In this document: piece by piece, positions 6,305 through 14,400 of the stretch
Layout: every line of letters starts with the position of its first letter
Numbering within the stretch: position 1 is the stretch's first letter
Source of the DNA: a virus
IMG/VR virus record: IMGVR_UViG_3300030000_000059
Span: 1 to 21,202 of that record
Direction: 5' to 3' (one strand)
DNA: 21,202 nt
Translations under genes and position numbers: made by a program
The notes under the pieces: generated by a model
Seen by the model: the letters and a program-made list of their open reading frames with translations, nothing else
What the model was told of the DNA's origin: nothing
Database searches by the model: none

Positions 6305-6971
6305 GTTTCGATCCTCACTCAAAAAGATTACAGATGTGTATTATTCCATTGAAGCAGGTCTTAGAAAACTGTTCGGAGTAGTACAAAAGAAACCTACGTT
6401 GCAGAATCAAATCGAAGCGGTGATCCAGAAATACTCAGTTGACGGCGCCGTCCAAAGAGACGTTCGTTACTGTATGGATTTGGCTCGGTTGGTTGATCCA
6501 GCGAAACTTAAGCTATACACACCATTGATCGGACTTTCTGTCAATGTTGTGGTGATCAACCCTACGGTACACCTCATGCTGGTGTTGCTGAATGAGTGTT
6601 CGCGCATCGTGCAAGAGAAAGGACTTGTTCCTGAACGTATCCAGAAAAGCCGTAACCTACACGGTAACTTGCGTGTAACAAAGATGGACGACTACTTGTC
6701 AACTGACAAAGGTCATCAACTCAAGCCTATGGAGGTTTATAATGCAATACTCATGCAACTGGAGTTTCTCCAGAAAGCCCTGCTGTTCGAAAGTGCCGAT
6801 ACAAAAGGGAACGTCGATTACTACACCCGTCAATTCACGCACCTGATGGGTGATGTTGAATCGGTAATCTTAGGTTTCCTTGAGGTTCAAGTGTATGCAG
6901 AACAAGGAACTCAAACAGGTACTCAATTCAAAGACAAAGCTAGCGGAAAAGGCCAGCGGCGTACTGAGTAA
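6303..6971 (+). CDS. hypothetical protein (222 aa) sharing its start codon with the divergent gene
   Basis: The frame is open back to 6246, but ATG 6303 has AAAAGG nine bases upstream and is preferred. The ATG lies within CATG at 6302-6305, whose reverse strand is the start codon of the gene on the other strand. 222 residues with a basic N-terminus, a hydrophobic stretch L-S-V-N-V-V-V-I-N-P-T-V near residues 78-90, and mostly helical composition. No domain recognised. Its last 77 bases overlap the next gene in another frame, giving it a Gln/Lys/Gly-rich tail (T-Q-T-G-T-Q) that may not be conserved. Confidence 0.65.
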   Translation: MFRSSLKKITDVYYSIEAGLRKLFGVVQKKPTLQNQIEAVIQKYSVDGAVQRDVRYCMDLARLVDPAKLKLYTPLIGLSVNVVVINPTVHLMLVLLNECSRIVQEKGLVPERIQKSRNLHGNLRVTKMDDYLSTDKGHQLKPMEVYNAILMQLEFLQKALLFESADTKGNVDYYTRQFTHLMGDVESVILGFLEVQVYAEQGTQTGTQFKDKASGKGQRRTE

Positions 6972-7371
6972 GTTGTTTCGCCAGATTATGGATGAGCAGA
7001 AGTTCAACCAGACAATCTGGGATCGCAACATGTTGCGTTACCTGAAAGACCCGAGGAATCGCATTCCTCAGAACTCCAGAGACATGTCGTCGGCACGTGG
7101 GAACCTTTCTAAGGAACTCCTGCGACCAACGATGACCTGGGGGGTGTTCGAGAAAGCTATCCGTTTCCTGAATCCGTTTCGTGTACGGTTAAGGTTGGAG
7201 TTTGAGTGGAAGTCTGGGATCAAGACTGAATACACCGCCGTGATCTACGTGGGTGATAAGTCTGAGGTAGCCGAAGAAGAAACCACCATTCCTGTGCCGC
7301 ATAACGGCGTCACGATGGATAATCTTGCGAAGACGATCAAAGAGATCCAAGCCCTCGCAAAAGAAGAGTGA
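6895..7371 (+). CDS. hypothetical protein (158 aa), 77-base overlap with previous gene
   Basis: ATG 6895 has GAGG about ten bases upstream, all inside the preceding gene. 158 residues: basic N-terminal half (K-L-F-R-Q, R-Y-L-K-D-P-R-N-R). The C-terminal part is strand-like, with V-R-L-R-L-E-F-E-W around residues 100-108 and Y-T-A-V-I-Y-V-G near 116-123, then a helical end. The pattern could be a small beta-sheet fold, but I do not recognise a family. It closes just before the stem-loop at 7378. The unusually long overlap suggests tight coupling. Confidence 0.65.
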   Translation: MQNKELKQVLNSKTKLAEKASGVLSKLFRQIMDEQKFNQTIWDRNMLRYLKDPRNRIPQNSRDMSSARGNLSKELLRPTMTWGVFEKAIRFLNPFRVRLRLEFEWKSGIKTEYTAVIYVGDKSEVAEEETTIPVPHNGVTMDNLAKTIKEIQALAKEE

Positions 7372-7377
7372 ACTCGT

Positions 7378-7406
7378 AGCCGCTGCCTAACTGGAGCGGC
7401 TTTATG
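7378..7406 (+). terminator. stem-loop terminator with TTTATGCC tail
   Basis: AGCCGCT and AGCGGCT pair over seven bases around a ten-base loop, six bases after the stop at 7371, and are followed by TTATGCC. Same tail as at 1303 and 9393. A second TATG lies at 7441, about 30 bases before the GTG start at 7470, and could be a phiKZ-type late promoter core (TATG), but four bases alone are weak evidence. Confidence 0.6.
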
Positions 7407-7469
7407 CCATCAAAGAAGAAAAGGTTTTCCCGATGTTGATTATGGATGTTAAGTCGGTGAGGTGCGCTT

Positions 7470-7976
7470 GTGATTGAACAACTGCACCCCAAGTTCGATG
7501 GGATCACCCATTTGAACGTTTACACAAAAGCCAAAACTAAACTGGGACTGAGGTTAACCAACTTCTCCCACGATGCGTTCTGGCACCCACTGTTGGGTCA
7601 TTTTGAATCCAGCGAAGGACTCCATTACTTCCTGAAGACAGGACGTAAGTTCAAAGAGTTCCGTACCCTGTGGGGCTACAAGGCTAAAGAACTGGGCATT
7701 GAGTTGTGTCGCGATGCTAACAACATCGTGCTCGACTACCAGTTTGATTGGATGTTCCGTATTGGCTTAGTAGCCAAGATTACACAGAACGCTGAGCTGT
7801 TCGAGATGTTTATCGACAGCGACCTACCGTTCACCCATTACTATTACTATGGAGACCCTGACTCCTTGGATAAATGTAAAGTGGTGAATGCCAAGGAGAC
7901 AGGAACGTTGGTGACCGACTTGGAGGACATTCGTACCTTCTTGAAAGCTGGTCATACTGGTTTGATTGGGAAATAA
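7470..7976 (+). CDS. NADAR-like protein (predicted ADP-ribose/DNA-modification chemistry)
   Basis: GTG 7470 with GAGGTG about six bases upstream; 168 residues. Residues 16-32 (N-V-Y-T-K-A-K-T-K-L-G then L-T-N-F) are followed by residues 43-58 (G-H-F-E-S-S-E-G-L-H-Y-F-L-K-T-G) and 65-76 (R-T-L-W-G-Y-K-A-K-E-L-G). They follow the order of NADAR (DUF1768/YbiA-like) proteins: SNF, then S-x-E-x-x-x-x-x-x-K, then AK-x-LG. Several NADAR proteins remove ADP-ribose, including from guanine in DNA, and are found in phages and next to DarT toxins. A phage copy could reverse DNA ADP-ribosylation by host defence or act in NAD-linked metabolism. Function is inferred from motif order; no structure or activity is shown here. 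Confidence 0.6.
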   Translation: MIEQLHPKFDGITHLNVYTKAKTKLGLRLTNFSHDAFWHPLLGHFESSEGLHYFLKTGRKFKEFRTLWGYKAKELGIELCRDANNIVLDYQFDWMFRIGLVAKITQNAELFEMFIDSDLPFTHYYYYGDPDSLDKCKVVNAKETGTLVTDLEDIRTFLKAGHTGLIGK

Positions 7977-7980
7977 AAAG

Positions 7981-8292
7981 ATGAGCTTGGAAACTGTTCT
8001 GAAGTGCCGTATCGTTGGTGAGGAAACTCCGCTTCCGAAGATGAATCCTTCCGACATGACCTACTGGCGTAAAGGCGACACCGCAAAGTCGTACCTTGAC
8101 CACACCGTCCGCATGGTTCCGCCCCAGATGCCTGGGTTCGAGTTCCTTGAGGAGTCCGATGTGAAAGAAGGTGACTATGTACAGATCAAGAAGTTGTTGT
8201 TCCCGGCTGCTGTCTTCATGAAGCATTTGGCGAGCGCTGGCTTCCTGCGTCTGACCAAACTGGAACGCCCAGTTGGCACCCAGTACTTCTAA
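7981..8292 (+). CDS. small hypothetical protein (103 aa)
   Basis: ATG 7981 lies four bases after the stop of the NADAR-like gene; no good Shine-Dalgarno is visible, so coupling with the upstream gene is likely. 103 residues, with Met and Pro frequent around residues 20-55 and a basic C-terminus. It ends 16 bases before the poly-T stem. No family recognised. As the only partner of the NADAR-like gene before the terminator, it may act with it, though this is guilt by association. Confidence 0.65.
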   Translation: MSLETVLKCRIVGEETPLPKMNPSDMTYWRKGDTAKSYLDHTVRMVPPQMPGFEFLEESDVKEGDYVQIKKLLFPAAVFMKHLASAGFLRLTKLERPVGTQYF

Positions 8293-8300
8293 GCTCTAAG

Positions 8301-8335
8301 AAAGAAGAGAGGGTTCACGCCCTCTTTTTTTTTTT
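8301..8335 (+). terminator. strong poly-T intrinsic terminator
   Basis: AGAGGG and CCCTCT form a six-pair stem with a TTCACG loop. The stem runs into a stretch of eleven T, and upstream A-rich bases can extend the pairing. It ends the NADAR-like unit. The next gene starts only 20 bases later with its own RBS, leaving little room for a separate promoter. Confidence 0.85.
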
Positions 8336-8355
8336 GCCTCGTTTAGGAGATTACC

Positions 8356-9360
8356 GTGACTACAGGAAAGATTGCTACCTCTCTGTTTAAGTCTGGCCCG
8401 GTGGATGCACTCCTAACGGTCGACACGTATAAGCAGAAAGCGAACCAGACGCTTAACTCGTTACCAGACACGCTGAAGAACTTCAGTGCTGATGCTGCAC
8501 AAACGATCCGCAAGAACCCTGCGATGCTTAAAAACATCATGACTTCTGTAATGGCTGCAAAGTCAGGACGGTTGTCTAAGGTCGATGCGCTGGCTCGTAT
8601 CAGTTCCAGTATGGGTTCCTCGGGTTTGATGAAGAACCTGACGGGACAGATGCAGAACACCATGTTCAGTGCCTTTGAAGACTTCGGTGTCTCTAAGGGT
8701 ACGGTGGCCTCTATCATGGGGGCAACCAAGACTGGCGTGAAAGCGTACATGTCGGGTAACTTGGATGACGTTCGTGGGTTGGCTAACCTTGCGAAAGAGT
8801 TAACCGGTAAGTCTGACGTCTTCAGTGTGTTTGACTTGGCAGCAGAAGCAGCGATGGCTACAACCATCATTGACTACGCTATCCGGTCAGGGGCTACTGA
8901 TCTGTTACAGGAAGCTGTAGCATCGGTAAGTGATAAGTCTGTGACCCTCCACTCTTACGGTAAAACGTACACAGTGGCGGTATTGTCGAGTAACATCGAC
9001 GCTTTGAAGATTATGGGTGAGGCTTTGACGGCAGGGGGTGTGTTAAGCACGCTACCAGACGCCTGCAAGCGCATCCTGATGTTTTACAAGTACGCAGACA
9101 AAACCACACCGGCTCAGTACGATCAACGCACCAGCGAGCTTCTAGGGGTTCTGAATCACATCGACCCCGATTGGGCTACGTACAACCGTAATGGTCAGAT
9201 CGTAGATGACTTGGAGATGTTCACGTATGCTTCACCCCATGCGTTGAATCTGCTAGGTCGACTCGATGCGTACAAGCTACCGGTAATGATTGCACCGACT
9301 TACAAGTCGGCTCAGTTGGTATCGCTCGTGCGTCAGTACTACCCAGGTGTTCAGTTGTAA
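8356..9360 (+). CDS. probable virion-associated protein (334 aa)
   Basis: GTG 8356 with AGGAG seven bases upstream; 334 residues. The protein is rich in Ala, Ser, Met and Leu, helical by composition in the first two thirds, with an Ala-rich stretch F-D-L-A-A-E-A-A-M-A-T-T near residue 160 and a more globular C-terminus. No enzyme motif is visible. It lies tail-to-tail with the large virion genes on the other strand, and such flanking genes in phiKZ-like genomes are commonly structural. The assignment is therefore by neighbourhood and composition. Confidence 0.65.
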   Translation: MTTGKIATSLFKSGPVDALLTVDTYKQKANQTLNSLPDTLKNFSADAAQTIRKNPAMLKNIMTSVMAAKSGRLSKVDALARISSSMGSSGLMKNLTGQMQNTMFSAFEDFGVSKGTVASIMGATKTGVKAYMSGNLDDVRGLANLAKELTGKSDVFSVFDLAAEAAMATTIIDYAIRSGATDLLQEAVASVSDKSVTLHSYGKTYTVAVLSSNIDALKIMGEALTAGGVLSTLPDACKRILMFYKYADKTTPAQYDQRTSELLGVLNHIDPDWATYNRNGQIVDDLEMFTYASPHALNLLGRLDAYKLPVMIAPTYKSAQLVSLVRQYYPGVQL

Positions 9361-9363
9361 AGC

Positions 9364-9399
9364 GCATAAAAAGCCAGCCCACAAGGCTGGCCTTTATGC
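9364..9399. terminator. symmetrical bidirectional terminator, GCATAAA...TTTATGC
   Basis: GCCAGCC and GGCTGGC form a seven-pair stem around a CACAA loop. Outside it, GCATAAA (9364-9370) pairs with TTTATGC (9393-9399), giving a second helix across a small internal mismatch. Read on either strand the stem is followed by T-rich bases and ATGC. It lies between the convergent genes ending at 9360 and 9406 and would terminate both. Confidence 0.8.
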
Positions 9400-9405
9400 C
9401 GTGTG

Positions 9406-11364
9406 TCAGCCGACGCCGGTACCAATTGCAAAGCCGGAGAATAATCGAGCCGGAGAGGTGTTCATAAACCAGTTTGCAAAGTGGGACTTGGAGAACCACG
9501 TATCCATGGAACCCATTTGTCTTGCCAAGTTCAGCCGGAGCTTTTGGTAAGTGTACGTCTGTTCCGTCAGTGACATACTACTCAAGATCGCCAAGTAGTC
9601 CGAGAACATGGTGTCTTCAGCAAACACACCTTTAGCGAACTCAGAACCTGCGATAATCGAAGCACCAGCAGCAACAGCTTTGATACCCCCACCACCACCG
9701 ATCGCAGCCGCTGCACCCAAACCGATCGCTACAGCATCGTTGAGTTTGAAGCCTGCGTTGATTGGCATGTGCATGATGGTCGACATGTCCACTACCGAGA
9801 AGGTAACGTCAATGCCCAAAGCTTCACTGTCTTGAGTCCAACCCAAGTTACCAGTACCACGAGTGATACTCAGCGACTCGATCATACCCAGACGTGTTTG
9901 GCTACGACCCTTGGAATACAGCTCACACAAGAACGGGCTCGTGTAAGATTGCTTACCTGTCGAGATTGGCAGAGCAGCAGCCAACAGCATCGACAACGGA
10001 ACGTAGAGGTCAGTGAAGCGCGACATCTTGTTACCGTAAGGGGTACGCAGTTTGATGGTGAAGTCAGACCGTGGGAGTTGTGCTGAAGACGATTCCCACA
10101 TCTTTGGAATGTCCGCAATGGCCATACCAGAGAATGCTGCCAGACCTGAGAGTTTTACCGACTCCAAGGCACCATCAATGAAACTACCTACCATCGACAT
10201 TGCGCCGTCGATGAAGTTGATACCTGACTGACCATCAGCCGTACTGAAACGAGCCGAACGACCAGCAGCAGACAACCCGTTCAGTTTCGAGGAGATGTCT
10301 GATTCACGTGTACTGGAGTTGAAGCTCTCAGATACACTACCGGTGTGTTCCACTTGGAAAGTAACCCACTGGCTACCGTCGTTGTGTTCAGCTTCCACGA
10401 AGTCCAACAGGTTCTTCTTGTACGCTCGAGTGTCCCCAGTCATCTCTGCGGCGCCGTCGTCGGTATCCGACTTGCGTTCGTTGAGACCTTGGTAAGCAGC
10501 TAGGTAAGACTCGAAGTCTTTGTAGATCCGGTTGTCTTGAATGTTCGGTTGTTCTTTGTACCCCAGGATCGCATTGCGGATGTCTTGAGGAGATTCCCGT
10601 GTCTCGAGGATCTCTGCCATCTTCTCTCGTTGATCGTTCGCCAAGCGTTGTGCTTTGGTGGCGAGGGAGTACACGTCCAACTGACCAGACTCGTGCCACA
10701 ACCCCGGATTGAGTCTGTGGTAGAGCTTGGCTGTTTCTGCATCGTTTTCGAGAGAGCCGGGAATGGATTTCTTTTCGTCGTCCTGGAATGTCCGAGGAGT
10801 CAGACCCATGTTCACAGCAATACCGTTGGCGATGGTGTTCACGGCGTTCCAATACAAAGGCATCGCCGGTTTGAGGTAGTAGTACTTCGACGTTGGTCGA
10901 CCCAAGAAGAAGTTCAAAGCCGAACCTGCTGCAATAAACAACTGAGCAGGCATTGTTACGATGGTCCCGATCAACTTACCCAGAGCAAACGAGATCTCGT
11001 TAGCCCGGCCCGTACGAGCCAAGGTAGCTGCTTGGGGGTTGTAGAAGTTGAAGAAGAAGTTCGTCAGTGAGTTGTACTCTGGCACACCGAAGCGCATGTG
11101 GATCAACTGCGCGTTATCGTCGATGGCCTCACTGTAGTAGCGACCCATCCCCGTGGACTTACTGTACAAGCTAGGTACCACCAAGTCAGCATAACGAGTA
11201 AACTGAGGAGGAGGGTTGATCGCAAAGTTGCCGCCTAACGTGGTGTCGGTGAACTTGAACCGGGCATCCGTTAGTGTCCGTCGAATGGAGTCAGCATTCG
11301 CAATGGACTTACGTGGCAACATAAACGATTGTCTGATCCAGTCTGTGTCCTTTAACTCAGCCAT
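9406..11364 (-). CDS. large virion structural protein (652 aa), distal to the transglycosylase gene
   Basis: ATG 11364 with only a weak GAGA upstream; 652 residues. The N-terminal part has an aromatic region and a hydrophobic segment around residues 128-155 (L-I-G-T-I-V-T-M-P-A-Q-L-F-I-A-A-G). The central part is charged. Residues about 494-503 read M-I-E-S-L-S-I-T-R-G, followed by D-V-T-F-S-V-V-D. An Ala/Gly-rich stretch follows near 543-585. The ESLSITRG-like turn followed by a beta strand is typical in my experience of tail or baseplate hub proteins. It lies directly downstream of the giant transglycosylase gene on the same strand, as neighbouring structural genes do in phiKZ. The exact role in the particle is not known. 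Confidence 0.7.
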   Translation of the reverse strand: MAELKDTDWIRQSFMLPRKSIANADSIRRTLTDARFKFTDTTLGGNFAINPPPQFTRYADLVVPSLYSKSTGMGRYYSEAIDDNAQLIHMRFGVPEYNSLTNFFFNFYNPQAATLARTGRANEISFALGKLIGTIVTMPAQLFIAAGSALNFFLGRPTSKYYYLKPAMPLYWNAVNTIANGIAVNMGLTPRTFQDDEKKSIPGSLENDAETAKLYHRLNPGLWHESGQLDVYSLATKAQRLANDQREKMAEILETRESPQDIRNAILGYKEQPNIQDNRIYKDFESYLAAYQGLNERKSDTDDGAAEMTGDTRAYKKNLLDFVEAEHNDGSQWVTFQVEHTGSVSESFNSSTRESDISSKLNGLSAAGRSARFSTADGQSGINFIDGAMSMVGSFIDGALESVKLSGLAAFSGMAIADIPKMWESSSAQLPRSDFTIKLRTPYGNKMSRFTDLYVPLSMLLAAALPISTGKQSYTSPFLCELYSKGRSQTRLGMIESLSITRGTGNLGWTQDSEALGIDVTFSVVDMSTIMHMPINAGFKLNDAVAIGLGAAAAIGGGGGIKAVAAGASIIAGSEFAKGVFAEDTMFSDYLAILSSMSLTEQTYTYQKLRLNLARQMGSMDTWFSKSHFANWFMNTSPARLFSGFAIGTGVG

Positions 11365-11391
11365 TGACTTGATCTCGTTTTAGGTTAAGAA

Positions 11392-11413
11392 GAGTGGGGG
11401 CGAACCCCCACTC
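11392..11413 (-). terminator. perfect GC-rich stem-loop between the two large virion genes
   Basis: GAGTGGGGG and CCCCCACTC form a perfect nine-pair stem with a four-base loop (CGAA on the plus strand, TTCG on the transcript side). It lies five bases past the stop of the 2428-aa gene and 28 bases before the start of the 652-aa gene. On the minus strand it is followed by TTCTTAACC, not a solid T-run. It may be a partial terminator or an mRNA-end stabiliser setting different levels of the two proteins. Confidence 0.6.
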
Positions 11414-11417
11414 AGTG

Positions 11418-14400
11418 TTACCGGGAAGCTGCGATCCGCTTCATGCTGATCGGAGTTGTCCTCACCGGGATGTCAGTAGGACGAGCAGCACTCGAAGGCT
11501 TCATCCCTTGGTTCTCCGAAGAGTCCGCAGTAGAAGGAGCTTGAGACTGTCCACCACCTTTGACCAGCGTCTGGATACCTTGGTCGATGTTATCCAACGA
11601 CTTCGCCATCTTCAACTGAGTCTCCAGTTGTTTCTTCATCACTTCTGCCACACCGCTGAAGTTCTGAGACAACGCAGCGTCTGATTCCTGTGCCTGAAGC
11701 GCAGTAGCATTCGCTTGTCTCTCAGCTTGCGCCTTCTTAATGACAGACGCCTCAGCAACCGTACTACCACCCAGCGAAGGTTCACCTTGGCCAACACCAG
11801 GGTCAGCGACGCTATTGCTAACAGGCGCAACCGTAGTTGGTGCGGGCGTAGACGGGGTTGGCATCGAAGCACCAACAGCCTGAGCCATTGGGGACAATGC
11901 GGAACCACCACCGGCACCCGATTGCGACGCAGCATCAGGAGTACCTACGTCACCTTCAGCGCTAATGATCGTCAGAGTGAATGGACGTCCACCCATCTTA
12001 TCCATAAACGCGGCAACAGCAGCACGAGACTCCTGAATAGTGGCTTGCCCACTCTGCGTGTTACGAGAGAACCCGAGCAAGATACAACCTTGCACGTTTG
12101 ACTTCTGACCCTTATCCACATCCCCAGCAGTGTTACCTGAGTGAATGAGAATACTCGACCGGCCAGGAACGTTCTTCACTTCGTAAGCAGCTTTGCCCAA
12201 CTTCGGCGACATTCTGGTTGCGACTTGATACGTACCGGCTGGGATACACGATTTCCCTGACTGGTTGTTACGCCATGGCAGTTCGAGCGTGTTGTACGTG
12301 GTACCGTCTGGCAGAGTGATCTTACCGAACGTACCCGAGTCAGTTGACTTCTCCCGTTGCAGGATAGCGTTACCTGCGGATTTTGCAGAACCTGCATCAG
12401 GGTTGACTTGCGTCGCCCCCGGTTGAGTACCACCAGCTCCTGAAGTAACCCCTGGAATGTTTGGAGTAGAAGGCGTAGAGCTTGCCCCACCCAAACCGGG
12501 TTCACCACCGCCACCGCCGCCTGAGGCTGCGTTACCAGTGTCATTAGGAGCAGCCGGTGCATCTGGACCCGAAGCAGCACCGCCACCTCCACCAGCAGCC
12601 GGAGCTGTGGCAGGAGCCATGATCCCGACAGTAGCCGGAGTCGATGGAGCAGTTTTAACTTCACCAGAGAACCCGCCACCCGAACGTGCGTCACCAGCGT
12701 ACTTGCTCCGTTGGACTCCAACCCGACGGTCAATCTCTGCGTATACCTGACTCACAGTACGAGGTCGACCATCTGCGAAGAAGATCGACTTGTTAGCGTT
12801 GGCAGCTTTTGGCATCAAGGTAGCAGCGTTAGCATCACCTTTGGCACCCAACAGTTTCAGTGCGCCGTTTGGACCCAGGAAGTGAGCCAGATAGATGTCA
12901 GTGTCAGTAGGCTGACGACCGAGACCTTTGGCCAGAATCTCTGAGTTCTCACGGATGTACTCTGCCCCCAACAAGGCGTTAGCCCGTGGATCAGTTGGAG
13001 GAGTGCTTGGATCAAGTCCATACTTCGGACCGTATTTCGCAAGCATGGCTTTCCAGGTGTCTCCAACGAATTGGTACAGACCAGTTGCCGAGGAGGAGTC
13101 AGACTTCACTCGCCCACGGAAGCCCGATTCGATTGCAGCCATGGTGGCCATCAAACCAGGGTCAACCCCAACCATCTTCGACACAGCGATAATCATGTCT
13201 TTGTAGGTGGAGTACTCACCATCAGGACCTTTCGACTCAGGTAGGTCGTTAACGCTACCCCCTGAACCATTCCCCGGATGCAGTACTTCCAAACCACCAG
13301 TCATGTAACCGGCATCACCACCCGCCATCGGCATGGTGCCGTACATTGCTTTCAACAATGCACTAGAGCCGCTTGATCGCTGAGCGTTACCTAGGTCTTT
13401 TCGCAGAGGACTAGGTGGGCCATTGTTACCTGCACCACCAGTGGTCTTGTTAATGAGACTTTGGACTTTAGCCGCTTGACCTGTTTTGACTTTCTCATTG
13501 AGGATTTCCTTGTTGGCGTCCTCTTCCAGTACCATCATGAAAGGTTTCACAATGCTGGAGTCTGTGTTCAACTGGTAATCGTCGAACGGGGATTCAGTGC
13601 TCGACCAGACTGAGGTGTTATCCTCGGACTTCTTGTCTTCTGATGACGATGCACTGTTCATGAAACGAGCAATCTCAAGACTCTGAGCTGCACGCAGGTT
13701 ATCGTAAGCCTCGAATGGGTTGCCGTTAGAAGCGAACTTCTGAACAGCAGTCAGATACGAGATCAGTACCGGAAGGAAACGGTTTCCGAACCACTTCATC
13801 CAACGGCCCTTAACGTCTTCGGATTCAGGGGATGAGGTAAAGCTACCACCCACTTCTTTCCAAATGTCGTCTTGGTCACCATCGAACTCAGCTTTCTTCT
13901 GACCGTTGTAAGAGATGTCTTTAATCACCCGTTCTTCCAAACGAGAGATCGGAGACACCCGTGCGTACTCCATCGAGAACACACCGTACAGGCGGTAACG
14001 AATGGAAGTCAGTGGGTCGATCTCGCGGTTCAAGATACTTGGGACTTTGAACTCCTTCCCAATGATCTTGTCCTTGAGCCAGTTGAATGCACCGATAGCC
14101 AAACCAATTACTGGAGCGACTTTAGCGATAGCACCCGCATGGTCAGAGATCCAACTACCTACTGCTTTGGCTTTATCCCCCAAACCGAACTTCGCGTTCA
14201 GAGCTGAAAGCCCTTTCATCGCCAAGCCTACAGGAGACATCCAACCAGCAACAGAAGCAGCCTTAGACAACAGACTCTTCTCACCCGCACCGTCTTTCTT
14301 ATCTACCTTATCCCCCAACTCTTCCTTAATGTGGGCAACGACTGTGTCATAGACCTTCTTAACTTCTTCAGGACCCATCGACAGTGAATCGGCATCGAAT

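Noticed and set aside
7404-7439. Eleven-codon basic peptide frame (MPSKKKRFSRC) after the stem at 7378, with GGAG seven bases upstream
   Set aside because: The GGAG is part of the terminator stem and the peptide is too short to judge. The same TTTATGCC occurs at other stem-loops where no peptide pattern is shared.
12457-12660. GC-rich repetitive tract (CCACCGCC-type) that looked like a DNA repeat
   Set aside because: It is the coding sequence of the Gly/Pro/Ala linker between the SLT and DUF5675 domains; the irregular codons show no DNA-level repeat unit.
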